Assembly (NCBI GenBank): GCA_027604505.1
Contig: JADIIX010000013.1
Location: forward strand, 210,762-274,761
Direction of reading: 5' to 3'
DNA length: 64,000 nucleotides
Source of the DNA: Gonapodya sp. JEL0774
Taxonomy: Eukaryota > Monoblepharomycota > Monoblepharidomycetes > Monoblepharidales > Gonapodyaceae
In this document: positions 48,401 through 60,574 of the stretch, piece after piece
How the letters are laid out: every line of letters begins with the position of its first letter
Position numbering within the stretch: the first letter of the stretch is position 1
Position numbers and translations under genes: made by a program
Notes under the pieces: model-generated
What the model was told of the DNA's origin: nothing
The model's database searches: none
Seen by the model: only the letters and a program-made list of their open reading frames with translations

Positions 48401-49019
48401 TCAAGGTACCTCAACTCCAGCGGATGTATCAGAGTCGCAATTGAGACTGGAAAAAGCTCATCTCATACTGGATGCAGAAGTGGACAATGTGTCGCGATTG
48501 GACGCAGAGTCTCGTACGCCATCAAATGCGCATCTTCTCGCGGCGAGAGTGCGGCAAAAGAAGGCAACCACCGATATCCAGGAACTTAAGGAACTCAAGG
48601 GACCGTCCGGGCGAAATATAACGGCCGGACAAGAGAACGAGGAGATGGTTTTGGTCGTTCCTAGTAGGATACCTGAAGCCGAATCAGCACCACCGATCGC
48701 CGCGAAAGTAAGAAAAGGAAGGACACGACAAGTGAATGCAGTGGCAGCAGCGAGCAATCACAACACGGACAGTTCACCGACCGGCGAAAGTATAGCAGCC
48801 GATAGTGGGATACCTGAAGCAGCAATCACAACAAGAAAACGACGAAGAGGAACATCAGGGGATGAGGACGCAGTGGCAGCAGCGTACGATGATAGCACCG
48901 ACAGCGCAAGAAAGAGCGAATTGATGGGAGATGCTGATTTACAGATACCAGAATCCAATCCAGCAGCAACGAGGACAAGGAAACGACGAAGAGTTCAGGT
49001 GACGAGGCCAAGCGAGTGA
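45407..49019 (+). CDS. GEN1/XPG-like nuclease homologue, apparently catalytically degenerate
   Basis: Exon 1 (45407-45604) includes LSLWPLLNPVAVSVHLAAFS, like the N-terminal GLWxxLxP of XPG-family nucleases. A GTGCGT donor and GCAG acceptor join it in phase 0 to exon 2 at 45765. Exon 2 has INLSEWLIHFRQ (family VDxSxW), LGLRAAFVADRARAPPF (LGIxxVFVFDG), KAFGFPVLEVGM (KAFGFPxxEAPGEAEAE), AITDSPFPLLLG (xxTDDxDxLLFG), GTDALAPLGGAGHVIALGLA (GxDYxxGxPGxGxxxA), then WW and WEGRELFRARA. The acids at VD, GEAE and DDxD are replaced (N, none, S and F); one Asp remains in FVAD and one in GTD. Active members cut Holliday junctions or flaps; this one probably cannot. A long basic tail with four 81-bp repeats and many Arg/Lys clusters ends at TGA 49019. 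About 1,150 residues. Confidence 0.58.
47502..47825 (+). repeat. Four tandem copies of an 81-bp coding repeat (27 residues)
   Basis: Copies at 47502-47582, 47583-47663, 47664-47744 and 47745-47825. Each encodes a unit starting TVKKPRARRIKSVE and ending in PELPK, with small changes. Copies 1 and 2 are almost identical in DNA; 3 and 4 differ more. The KKPRARRIK core is AT-hook-like in charge but lacks the central GRP. Confidence 0.92.
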
Positions 49020-49396
49020 CTCCTCGCGAATTTGTGGGGCCTCCGTTGAGGAAAAGTCTGAATGTCAAACAGCTGAGAACGAAAGGCACGAAGCCCGAGG
49101 ATGGACGCACATTCACGAGAACTTGTTATGAGTGTTCCGATGCACATTGTACTATTTGTGATATGCAAGGGGTCACCGCGCGGAGAGTGTCTTTGTAGAT
49201 ATTGACAGGACAGAGCACTGTAAATATGATTGGTCATCCACATGGAATTATGTCCGAGTTCAGTGCAGATTGAGGCACATGGAACGTGAAGTTTTGTTTG
49301 GGGCGAATTGCACGCGGAAGAACGCGCCATTTGGTTTTTCAAGCGAATAAATGAGAATAGATATTCAAGAAACTAATTACAAGGTGAAACGGGCCA

Positions 49397-51758
49397 CTAA
49401 GCATCGCCTGAAGCAGCCGCTTTCCTGGCCTTGATAGCCTTCTGCCATCGGTCCTCAATAATCACGAGGGCAATGCAGAGTGTGGAAAGTCCGGCACAGA
49501 TCGCAAAAGCAGGAATGTACCGTGTAGCCTAAAGACATTGAAGACAATCTTATGTAAACGAAACAATACTCGCAACAAAAACTTTTAACTCCGCAACTTA
49601 CCCAGTCAGAGCGGAACATAAAGGTTGATACGGCTCCACCAATGTTACCGAAGGAGTTCATGAGACCAGTGGCGACAGCGTTACCAGTGGTTCCGGTGGC
49701 AGTTCCCGTTCTGATAAGAGGTTCCAACATCAATTGAGAGAACAAATGCGAAGTGCCATGTCAACTTACCGCCAAGCCCAAACGAGGGGAATGAAAGTGG
49801 CGGAACCGCAGCATGCAAGGACTTTGAAAGAGATATTTCCTTATCAATACATTGATCAGGCAAATGAGGTGTGCAGGATTCACTACACTCACAGCAGGCG
49901 AAGTAGAGAGCACCAGTGTTTGATCCACCCGGAGGAATGACGGCGAACATGATCAAGGAGAGGAGGAAGATACCCTCCACAGCCACCAAGTGCATAACTC
50001 GCTCCTGGGTGCGGTCAGAGTCTGCGGACGAGGAAAGTGAGTTCAATACAAAGTGGCCACAACGTTGAACCACCCACTGTAAGTGACGGCAAGAGAGAAG
50101 AACCATGCGGCAATCCAGGGAGGAACACTGAGAAGAAGAGCAGTGGCGGACGTGTATCCCATGTTCTTGATGATTGTAGGAAGCCAGAAGGTGAAAGCGT
50201 AGGCAGCCAAGACATCCGCCAGGTCTGGGAGATGCAAGTAGCGGTGAGATTTTGTCAAACGTCATCCAAAAACAAAAATCTAGACCCACAAAGAGCGGAC
50301 ATGATGTACGAGTGGGGGTCCTTCAAAACAGCAATGAACTCGTCATAGTCAAAGTGCTTCGCGTGCGCAGAGGGGGCGCTGGAACCAACGCGGGCCTCGG
50401 CCCACGCCTTCTCCTCCTCGGTAAGCCAGGAAACAGTGTGAGGGTACTAACACATTACAGCAAGTAAGAACAGAGATTCAAAAAAGTTTGGAGGAGAGCT
50501 ACTCACGTTAGGGAGGACAAACCAAGTAAGGACTCCGAAGATAATAGAAGGACCGCCCTCAACTGATCCACGAGAGAAATGCATTCTCAGAGTCCAGCGC
50601 AGAGCTAATCGTACCAAATCAACTCACACAGGAAGATCCATCGCCAACCCGCCCATCCACCGATCCCGTTCATGAACGAGATGGCGTATGCGAGGAGACC
50701 ACCAAAGGCACCGGCGAGGTTTGCAGAGCAGTAGAAGACGGAACACCGCATGGCAAATTCCTTTTGTGTGTACCAGATCGAGAAGTAGAACATCATTCCT
50801 GTGAAACGACAGGTTAAGGTGACGTTGAAGTAATCCCACGTCGATTGTTTGTGTCACTTACCGGGGTAGTATCCAGCCTCAGAAATACCGAGGAACAGAC
50901 GGCACAAGCAAACAGAGAGGAGGTTGTGGCAGAAGCAGAGGCAAGTGGCGCAAATACCCCACTGTGTTACGAAAAGAGAGTTCAAGACACTGACGAAGGG
51001 GAACATAAATATCCACCATTACTTACGCTGACCATGATCCGGGACATCCAGCGAGCAGGGCCGACACGTTTGATCATAAGGTTGGCAGGGATCTCAAAAA
51101 TAACTGTAATCGAGAGGACGATGTTGGTCAATAAAGACGGGGCAAAGTGAGCGCCACGAGGAAAGTGACAACAGACCATATCCAATAAAGAAGACAGAAA
51201 TTGCAAGCTGCCAATCCGAGTCAGTCAAGTTTAATTCCGTGAGAACATCGGCCTTGATATCGTTGTTGGCAATCTTCACAGAGCCCATGTTGGTACGGTC
51301 AAGGTACTGTGGGTGGATGCGTTAATGTCGAACGATTAAGCCCCAAGGAATCAAGTCTTTCTACGTGGGCTCAGAGCTTACGTTGAGAAGGTAGAGCCAT
51401 GCAGACTGCGGAGAAACAGATCAGACGGGAAAACAAGTTGCGGATGATTCCAAAAGAAGGACCTACCCAAGGGAGGATGTGCATGTCCATTCTTCATTTG
51501 GGGAGTCGCCAGAGAGAATAAGGTCAAATAGAAGAGTGAAGGCATGGTGGATTGGGAGGAGGGCGACAGTTCGGCAACGAGGCGATTCGACGAGACGGGC
51601 GTGAAACAGTAAGTAATCGTGTCCAGATCGGATCGCCCAAAAGACCATCAAACAACGCACTTCCAAACAACAGCCTTCTGGTGCTCGGGAGAGAGTGTGG
51701 TGACCAGCTTCTCATCGCCCCCGGTGAGCTTCACTTCCTCCGCCTTCGTTTCTGCCAT
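49397..51758 (-). CDS. MFS carrier of the anion:cation symporter family (allantoate/nicotinate permease-like)
   Basis: Starts MAETKAEEVKLTGGDEKLV at 51758 and ends RKAAASGDA with TAG at 49397. About ten short introns interrupt it. Diagnostic segments in order: YLDRTNMGSVKIANNDIKAD and LNLTDSDWQLAISVFFIGYG; then EIPANLMIKRVGPARWMSRI, GISEAGYYPG, FYFSIWYTQKEFAMRCSVFY, FGGLLAYAI and GWRWIFL; then LPTIIKNMGYTSATALLLSV, the P-W-x-A loop, NTGALYFACC, GNAVATGLMNSFGNIGGAVS and a final helix. This pattern is typical of fungal Dal5/Tna1-type transporters, which move organic anions such as allantoate, nicotinate or pantothenate into the cell with protons. The substrate cannot be read from the sequence. 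It has about 12 membrane helices. Confidence 0.85.
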
Positions 51759-52513
51759 GACTGAGAGAGATCGCAGAGATTACGGGGAAGAAGGTGTTGT
51801 GTGTCGAAACTTCGGAAGATGGACGAAAAGGGCGAAGCTTTGACCTGTCGGGAAGGCGGCGACAGAGCTTTTAAAACGAATTCGGAAGCCCTCAAATTGA
51901 GGGTCGTGACGCCTCACCGTGGGAGACGAATCAAAGCGCAAAAAGCGGAGCACGTATTTGCCCGAGAATCACCATTTCACAAATGGAACAGCGAAAAATT
52001 CGTACGAAGTGTCTGAGAGCAATCTGCTTTGTTTCCCATTGATTTCTTCCCGCGAAGTGCTTGTCACCCTCAGACCACCCCAAAACCCTCCCAGTTGCTG
52101 CGGTATATATACAGAACAAGCTGTATATACACAGATTGGGCACAACTTTCTTACAAGCCTCAGGATGGCGGTAAACCATGCAAGAGAAAAGATTTTCAGA
52201 GCTTCGTTTCCGGCCTATTCGGCGATTCCGATGCAACTTGTCCCGTTTGTCTGTTTTGAGGCAAAAGCACCGAAGGCAGTGGACCCTATTCGAGATCCTT
52301 TTGCACCCTCCTCATCGGGGTCGGGGGAGAGATGAGGAGGATGAGGATGAGGATGATCACGCGATAAATTGACTCTTTTCCGACACCGCCAATTCGCCGA
52401 AACTTCACCGTGGACAGTTCGATGGCGAATCCGAGTACATTAGAGATATTTTGAACATTCTGATACGATTGATGGACGTGGCTCCTGTATATCCGTATGG
52501 GTTGCCATGTTGA

Positions 52514-52542
52514 TCATATATACATATATATATATATGTATA
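52514..52542. repeat. AT microsatellite
   Basis: Alternating TA/TATACATATATATATATATA tract of about 29 bp, self-complementary. Confidence 0.85.
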
Positions 52543-54810
52543 CGGTGCCTCTCGGACTTGGACAACCTGCCCCCCTCGTACCTTTCCCCTAATTTCACTG
52601 TATGTACCCGCCGCCGATGGTAATGGCACTGCTTTTATCGCGAGTGGGGGAAGGTCGATGATAAGGCAGGCATGCCGCTCTGCCTGTGCTTGCGCGAAGG
52701 AGCGTCCCAAGGCAGAATCAGGTAGGGGCCCCATCACCCACAGCACTCGGAACACCGACAGACAGGTGGTCGGGGGAGCGGAGAGCACCGTGCAAACTGA
52801 CTGACACAGCTTGTGGAAAGCGCACGCAGTTACCGGTGTTTCAAATCACGGGGATTGCCGCAATCAGTGTGAGTCTGCCTGCCTGCCTGTCTCCCGGCGA
52901 CAGTCCAAACGCACGCACCTTCTACAACTCCCCAAGCCTTCCGCGCGAACCTGCCACGAGCCAACGGACTCACAGCGGCTGTGCCATTCAAGCTCACTCG
53001 GCCACGGGTCAGTCGTATTGTCCCGGTGCTGGCCGACTTGGGAGGCGGCCGGCCCGTCTTCATGTTGCCACTCGCTTCACTAGTTGGCGCAGGTCGTGGT
53101 GTGCAACTTATGTATCATGTACACATCCCACCATCGCAAATTGAAAGCAACTGCCATCTCGTTCGTTCGCGCTTCAGGCATCAATCACCGTTGGACAACT
53201 GACAACTCTGTTCAATGATCGGTTCTTATTGAATACTACAACGAGGACACATTCCTCGACGACCCCGCTTCCACGTTCCATCCCTTGTTCCCCTCCCCCC
53301 CCTCCCCCCCCCCGCTCGAAGGTTACGCACCCACGTCCCATACATTCACGAAAGTATGGACCATATGCACATAAATTCTCGACACGCGATCATCAGAGCT
53401 CCGGCAAACACCAGAAAACTCCTCACCGGTCAGGTGCTGCTGCCTCATCCTGTGATCTGCTGTGGGATACCCTATGCGCTGCTCCCCCGCCTCGGGATAT
53501 TCCAAATCATCCGGGGTTCCGCCGCCGGCCGGAGGGGGGTTGACCACTTTTAAAACAGACCGGGGGATTTTTGGATGTGTGCGCGAGGAAAGAGTAAAGG
53601 TAGATAAATAGGTGTTCTGACGAAGAGGACGGGGAATCGAGGGTGATCACACGAAAGTGACCACAACCGTTCGACCCGCCATCACCACATTCTCAAAGCG
53701 AGCAAACCCAGCGGATTTTTTGTGTGCATTTTTTTTTCTTACCCCGAAACTGCGCGTTTTGTCTGTTCCCGCTTTTCGCCGCGGGAAGCTGCCTGTTATC
53801 CTTCCCGCCGTCTCCGGGGGAACCGTTCCCGCCCCGGAGTGTCAACGTCTCCGCCAATATACCCCCGCGCAAGGGGGTGATCCAGGAATATAATAATAAT
53901 AACGATGAAAAAAAAAGGTCCGTCAGAGCGAGATGGGCGCTACGCGGGAAACGGTTTGACGTGTTGGGGTGGTGGAGAAGGGGAAGTGTGGAGAGGTATG
54001 AATATGTATGGATTGAACAGGGAAGGAAAAGGGAGATTCCGCTCATGTTCCCGGCGTATCGCTGGATGCACCGGCACGGAGTATTATTACTTCTCATAAA
54101 CAATGTATCCATCATTTACGTACACATCACCATCGCGACAGACTTCATCCATAAATGTGGGCCACCACATCCCCAAATCCCCACCCCCCACCGGGCTGGC
54201 ACAGCGGCAATCCCCGAGTCCCGACGGCAGACGAGCGGCCAGAGTGCTTGTGCCCTCTCCCCTGCACAAACGTACGCACTTCACAACCACGGTTCACGAT
54301 CCCATGATTGAGACGTACGTGTGAAACGGAAACCCCACATATACAAACATACCTGTGGCGAAAGGCTCCTAGGAGCAACCGAAACGTCCCACGAGTCATA
54401 CTGGCCCCTTCCTTGCTTGCGGTTGAGGGAGACTGGACTTCTCGCGGGGTGAGGAGGAATTGCTGGGAAGGGGGGATAGGGTGGCTCGGGATGGGTAGAG
54501 GATGACCCATGAGGAAATATACACAGAGGATGGCGATCGTCGTGTGTGGCAGACCCAAGGTGGGGTATCTTCCATGTCATCCGAGTCCGCGCCGTATCAA
54601 CAAGGCACACCACGAGAGATGAACCCAGCAGTGCGTCGTACGTGGGGCGAGCGAGGGGCAGTTCACAGGTGGGTGGAACAGTAACAGGGATCTGCACGCG
54701 GGGACGGAGGCGGGAGGCGGGAGGACTGACGGGAGGTGGGGTAGGCAGGGCAGGCGGGAGGCGGGAAGTCGTGGAACGGCGGCGGTGATTGAGATGCTAG
54801 AGGGTCGAAG

Positions 54811-54832
54811 AGGGAGTGGGGAGCGGGGAGTG

Positions 54833-54864
<32 letters not shown>
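54811..54864 (+). repeat. GGGGAGT minisatellite
   Basis: About eight head-to-tail copies of a 7-bp GGGGAGT unit, with GGGGAGC and AGGGAGT variants. It could form a G-quadruplex on the plus strand. Confidence 0.85.
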
Positions 54865-57800
54865 CGGCGGCGCCGCCCGCCCGAGGTGGGCCGTGATCCG
54901 TCGGGTGAGGGAGCTCGGCGACCAGGGTGCGGATGTGGAGGGAGAGAGGAGGTGGGGGTTGGTGGTGGGAGTTGGGCAAGAGCGGGGACGTGTGCCGGTG
55001 TGGAGGGGATTGGGGATGGACATGACCTGCGGAGGGGCGAGGGAGGGGTGAGCGGGGCAGAGTGGGGAAAGGGCCCTTAGCTCTTGGCTCCATTTGATGC
55101 GCTCCATGTGTGCAATGTAGTACGTGGGACATACCGTCGGAGGGTGAATCGCGATTGTTGAGGGTCACGTGTGGTGCCGATCCCGATCCCGATCCCCTCA
55201 CTCGGTGCAAGATCGCACACGATCGCGGGTTCACACTCTCGTGAGGACTGGTGGTGGGTTCACTGTCACTTGACTGGTGGGAGGTGCGAGCTCAAGGGTG
55301 CGAGAGTACATGCGCGCCTGCCCCCTGGGAACAACAGCAGCGGGGTTTGTTTCCCCTGAGAATGCCAAGCCCACGCTACACATATTGCACTCTTGTACTT
55401 CAATGAACCCGCACGATTATGGAGTGTGTGGTGTCGGAGAGCTGGAGTTTTGCGGGAGTTGGTGGTACCTGGTGCCGTGGTGTGGGCCAATGTGGATCAT
55501 GCAGGGAATAATGGACGTGGCAATTCATATAAGATGTGGTACGTAATATGTATGCTCTGAGGTATTATAAGAGAGAGAAAGACTAGCCTGCTGCCATCCC
55601 ATTCTCCAACCTGGCGTCCGTCATCCTCTCCAGAAACCACGGCCCCGCGACTCCCTCGTCCAGCTGGTGGCCCGCCAAACTTGACGTTGAACGACGCTTG
55701 ATCGACCAACTGAGACGAGCAGATGCCCCAAACGGCAACAAGACGTGGAACTGCTGCAGTGTTTTTTTTGCACTGGACCTCATTTCGGTTGTGTCAGAGC
55801 GCGACGGGGGGCGAGCGAACGGGGGGTTGGGTTGAGAGATGAACCAACAGACTTGTCACTTGCAGCTCTCCCATTCCGCCCCTCCACCTCCGTCACCATG
55901 ACGTGCTCGCCTCGCCTTGCTTACTTCGCATCCCGCGACTCGTTCTTCGTACCCTATTTGAAATGACGTTCAAACCGTGAGGTGAGTCATGGATCTGGGA
56001 GCCGGCCACGCTATGACGGCTTGGTTGCTGGTCGTCACGACGGAACGTGCATGTATGTGTACGGGGTCACCAGAAGCGGGGCGAGCTTGGCCGCGGTGAG
56101 GTTTTCTGAGTAGTTCTTTTGCTCGGAGAAGTTGTTTTGAGCAATGCGATGAGCTTTGTGCCGATGTTGTGCAGGTATGTAACAGAGCAAGTACATATCA
56201 GATTTGGACGTGAGGGGACAGAACCGATACCGACTGTTGACCCCGCCCCGCATACTACCAACAATCGGGAATCACCGCTCCATGAATCGTGACACTTGTA
56301 CTCGACCTGGTCTGAGCGAAAACCGTGCAGCTGTGGCCGGAACAAGCAAGGTGTACCCACCTGTATTGGTTCTCGTCCTCCCCATTTCGCTCCTCTTGGC
56401 TTTGGTTTCAGGGAGCGGGGTAGCTGGCGGTATGAACAACTGGGAAGTGGAGATTCAACGTTTATATGTAACATCGTGCATGCCAGAACCTGTCTTTGCA
56501 CAAAGTCACGAATTCTTCAGAATCATATGGTGCTATATACCAAATGAGAAATTTTCTTCGCGCAACTGGTAGAACAGGAAAAAGGGGTGGGGGTGCCACT
56601 GCCGGTAGAGTGACGTCACACAAAACAGACATGGTAGTTCTCCTTGCACCAGACGCGCCAAGCTCCAATTTTCACAGCATCTCGTACAATTTACATGCAA
56701 GACTACATGTTGCGGGGGGACAAAAAGCGAAAATTATTCTCGACGGTGCCTTGGATGGCGAAAGCAACCCCGGCTGAGCTCTCCTGACGAGACCAACGTG
56801 TCTGGCCACTTTTTTATTGAGCATGTTCGAAAAACCGAACCGCTACCTTTAGACACTATCGAAACGTGCATGCTTCCCGATCACTGTTGACAGATGTCTT
56901 GGTGCCGAGATCTGCGTGGGGATCGCTTCCCTGCAAACCGCTAACCCACGGTGCAGGAAACCGCACACCACCATGGACACTCCAGACTTGGCCCACGGCA
57001 TTCAAATGCATATGAAGTCTGCGTGAGGACGCACATCAGGGCGATTGGGCGGTGGCCATACGACGGAAATTCGTGATGTATTTGGACGTGATCGGAACTG
57101 GCCTGCGCCGGATGTTTGATCCATCGGTCTTTCTCAGGGCCACCCCGCCTCACCTACAAAGCAAAACCCAGAACAAAAAGCTCGAAGCAGCCCTGTCTGG
57201 ACAACGCAATGAGGTCTGGCTTTTCTGTTTGTCATCACCTGCTCTGATATCCGCGTGGCTGGAACTTCCTGAGTCTTCAAAATTGGTCATTCGCGGCCTT
57301 GAATATATGTTGATGTTCTTACTGTGGTAGAGCAACATATATCGAGGGTGTTTCTGGGGGGGTACGTTTTGTTGAGAGTGTACGTACATACCAACTTGTT
57401 GACACCAAGATAGCTCGTTTGGGGAACTGGAGGTGTACGATAATGTCAAAACGGCATAGAGACAACGGGTGCGGATGGGAATGGTGGAGATGTGCTAGGG
57501 GGGATGTGTGGGTAAGATGGAGTGGGTGGATTCGGTGATCTACGGAGATCGTCAGGAGTGAAGAATCCATCACCAACCATGACTTTTTACGCACCATTAG
57601 ACCCACATGATTGATTTTGTTAACCGACGCCGAAGAAAGTTACTGTTCCGGTGACGGGAGACTCGTGATGGGGTTCATTCGACGATGCACCAGTGGCATC
57701 GAGGTCAGAAGATAAACTCCTCACCAACCCGGTCGCAATTCTTACCATCCACAAGCCATCCACTGCAGCCTGTCAACGCCTAATTCACTTACAGTGGACC

Positions 57801-57951
57801 CGGCCCTCGTTTCATCTGCGATCCCTGGCGGCAGTTCGCGATAAGGGAGGGAAAGAAGGAAGGCAGAGCAGTTGAAATAGATAGGAATGATTGGGAAAAG
57901 GGGAATCAGCAGTGGGGTGATGAAGATGGGGGCGATGAAGAAAGGGGGGAA

Positions 57952-59991
57952 GTGGGGATGGGGAGAGGTGGGTGGGGAGAAGGGGGGAGGGAGGGGGAGA
58001 GGGTCAGAGAGAGGGGAGAGGGGAGAGCGACACGACACAACTCACCCGGCAACACGCGGCAACTCCACCCCCAACCCCCCCAGTGCAGGATCCGCGTGTC
58101 TGCACTCAGACCCAGCACGGTGGCCACCACCCAACTCTCCACTCGCCCCATCCACTCTCCCCTCCTCCCATCCCACCCCTTCCACCCTCCACTCCCATCC
58201 CATCCCACTCTCCCTCCACTGCCACTCTCCCCACTCCCACCCATACACACTCCTAACCCTCTCAACCCTCCACCACATCCCAGAATCCTCTCCAGACTCG
58301 CCTCTTCTTCCGCAATCCCCCCGCACCTCCTCTCCCCATCCCCACACCCCCAACTCTCTCCCAACCTCATCTCCCTCAGACTCCACTCCGACTCCGCACT
58401 CGCTGCTCTCGAAGCTGGCGACCCCCGTCTCGCCCTCCATGAGTTCACATCCGCTTTCAACGTCTTTCCCAACCCCGACGCCGCATTCAACGCTGGAAAC
58501 TGCGCGGCCCAGATCGCAGACTGGAACCTCGCCCGTTCATGGTGGCAAAAGAGCCTCGACATGAACCCGAACCAGCCTGACGTCCACGTCAACCTCGCAA
58601 ATCTCTGTGCGTATCAAATCACATGTTCCGTATGTCCGTCCATATCTTGCGTATGGATGGGTTCATTAGCGAGATGTTCTTGTTTCTTCTTCTTCTTTAT
58701 TTTTTTTTTTTCGTTTTTCCCCTTTTTTTTTGTTCGTGTTTTTTTCGTTGTGGGGGACTCCTCATGCAATGATGATTGTGGTGTCAAGCGGATGGTCGTT
58801 GCCAAGCGGATGGTCCCCTCCCGCCCACATGAACGTGTTCAGTGGCGCGGACGGAGACGGAGACGGAGACGGGGACGGGGACGGGGACACGAGAGAACCT
58901 ACCGTGTTGCGGTCGTCCCACCCCGTCCAGGCACCCCGCGTTCGTTCGCGTGGTCAGAGGTAGGCCGACCGCCTCCACCGAGGACCAGAGTACTGGTCAA
59001 GGGTCGACGGTGGAGGGTCGAGTATTGCGGGTCCAGCTGGGGTCGTCGTCACCACGACGGATCGAACCCATGGCCAATGTCCAATCCGGGAGAGTCCGCC
59101 CCGCCCGCGACTCGCACACCCATAAGCAAACCACCACATCCCTGGCGTCGCAACAACGTACCACCGTGCGCACTCACCCGTTTCCCCCATCCCATCCCCC
59201 CCGCCCACCCCCCGCCCCGTAGACGCCCTCCGCCCCCCCCGCTCGCTCGCCCTCGCCCTCTCCCACCTCCGCGCCGCGCTCCGCCTGTCCCCCGACGACC
59301 CCGAGATCATGTTCAACCTCGCGGCCGTGTTGGAGGCCAAGGCTGGGGCCGGTGCCGGCGGTCGGGACGGTGGGGGTGGGGATGGACAATCGGAGCAGGG
59401 AAAGGAGGGGGAGGGGCAGAGGGAGGGGGACCCGGAACAGGCCATGAGGGAGATGGAGGAGGCCGAACGGTGGTACGCGGAGGCGGAGGGGAGGGGGGTG
59501 GAGAGTGAGTTTTTTGTTTGGGGGGGGGGGGGAGGGTGCAGGGACAGAAGTCGGTGATTCATGCCCGGTGCGGTGCGCGGGGGTTCACATAACGTGCGAC
59601 CCGGGGTGCCAGGAGCGTGGGACGGTGGGATGGTAAGACGGTATACGGTGGCCCTGGTAGGGGAAGAGTGCAAAGTACAGAGGGCAGAGGGATAGAGAGA
59701 GGTCAGAGGGCAGAGAACACAAGGGGCCCGGACCCGTCGGGGATGGCGGCCGTCGGCCGTGGTGCGGGGTCGGGGTGGGGGTGGAGGAGGAGGTGGTGGT
59801 GTCGGGCGGGCGTGACTCGGGACTCACCAGACACTATGTGTACCCCAACCCCTGCAACCCCCTCCCACACCCCACACCCCACCCGGACAGAATCCCACGC
59901 CAACCTACGCAACCTGCGTGCGAAACTGGACGCGAAGCGGATGGAGAGGGACGCGAGGGGGAGGGAGAGTGGTGGAAGCGGGAGTGGGTAA
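57952..59991 (+). CDS. TPR-repeat protein
   Basis: Exon 1 (to 58606) carries SDSALAALEAGDPRLALHEF, FNVFPNPDAAFNAGNCAAQI, DWNLARSWWQKSLDMNPNQP and DVHVNLANL. Exon 2 (59223-59504) continues YALRPPRSLALALSHLRAAL, LSPDDPEIMFNLAAVLEAKA, a Gly-rich loop, and EQAMREMEEAERWYAEAE. Exon 3 (59891-59991) ends ESHANLRNLRAKLDAKRMER plus a Ser/Gly tail with TAA. All phases agree. The 34-residue helix pairs with the usual A/G/Y positions are TPRs, so it is likely a protein-protein adaptor. Intron 1 is about 616 nt, long for this window, and contains a poly-T tract and a GGAGAC repeat. The N-terminal end before residue about 130 is Pro/His low complexity, and the true start may be later or on another exon. 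A decayed copy of exons 2-3 lies at 62640-63300. Confidence 0.7.
58680..58752 (+). repeat. Poly-T-rich tract in TPR intron 1
   Basis: Runs of T broken by single C or G (ttcttcttctttattttttttttt and similar) in the long first intron of the TPR gene. It may be the 3' tail of an inserted retroposed sequence read on the minus strand, or simple slippage. Confidence 0.6.
58849..58890 (+). repeat. GGAGAC/GGGGAC hexanucleotide repeat
   Basis: About seven tandem copies of a GGAGAC or GGGGAC hexamer inside the first intron of the TPR gene. Confidence 0.8.
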
Positions 59992-60574
59992 AGGGAGGCA
60001 AGGGGAGTGGTGGGAGTGGGAGTGTGGTGTGAGAAAAGGAGCGGGGAAGGGGTTGGGGGTGTTGGGTTGGGCTGGGGGATCGGGGACAGACCTGGATGGG
60101 AAGGTGCAATGTGCACGGTGGTGCAACCACAGGACGCGAGCGGTGATCCTTGATTGAGGCGGTGTCCGGCTGCTCAATGCTCACAATATGGAGCTCAGTA
60201 GGAATGCAGTGTGTTGTAGCGACGCGCCGCCGACAGACAATATTACCACCAACTCCGCGCTTTTTGAGAATGGATAAGGCTTCAGCGATCAGTGCAAAGT
60301 CAGATGAAAAGTCTTGACACTGTGCTTGCCGACGGGGTGCAAATCGTGGTTTGTGATGCTGTGCAGGACGTGGCCGACGGAAGTGCGGAACCTCGGGCAA
60401 ACTCGATTGTTGGGGATCACCTGGGAATCGGCACGTTGGGCCTTTTCTGGTGAGCTCAATCATTATTCTTATTTGGCGCACGTTTTGGATGTCGACCTCC
60501 CCTCGCCAAAGCTCGAACGCCAATCCCTCCCCTCCTTTGTTCTGCTTCTTTTCACGCCATTCCCACATATTCTA
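59992..60574. other. Interval between TPR and ankyrin-SH3 genes
   Basis: G-rich 3' flank of the TPR gene up to about 60120 (a copy occurs near 63600), followed by ordinary sequence that should hold the ankyrin-SH3 promoter. No gene seen. Confidence 0.4.

Larger units (their letters stand above)
51759..57951. other. Gene-poor 6-kb interval with simple repeats
   Basis: No domain is recognisable on either strand. The first few hundred bases should hold the MFS promoter. There is an AT microsatellite at 52514 and a GGGGAGT array at 54811. Two stretches have protein-like composition but could not be placed in a gene: plus strand 54502-54666 (starts MTHEEIYTEDGDRRVWQTQG and meets a GTGGGT donor), and plus strand about 55585-55760 (includes WWPAKLDVERRLIDQLRRAD). 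These may be exons of an unrecognised gene or chance frames. Confidence 0.4.

Noticed and set aside
52686-53144. 152-residue plus-strand open frame
   Set aside because: Cys/Pro/Arg-rich composition, overlaps several other frames, no recognisable family.
54811-54864. GGGGAGT array as a telomere-like repeat
   Set aside because: It is short, internal, and the unit is not the usual fungal TTAGGG-type telomere repeat; better explained as a minisatellite.
57052-57330. 92-residue plus-strand open frame ending in a hydrophobic stretch
   Set aside because: No homology cue, no clear promoter or splice context; could be real but not supportable.
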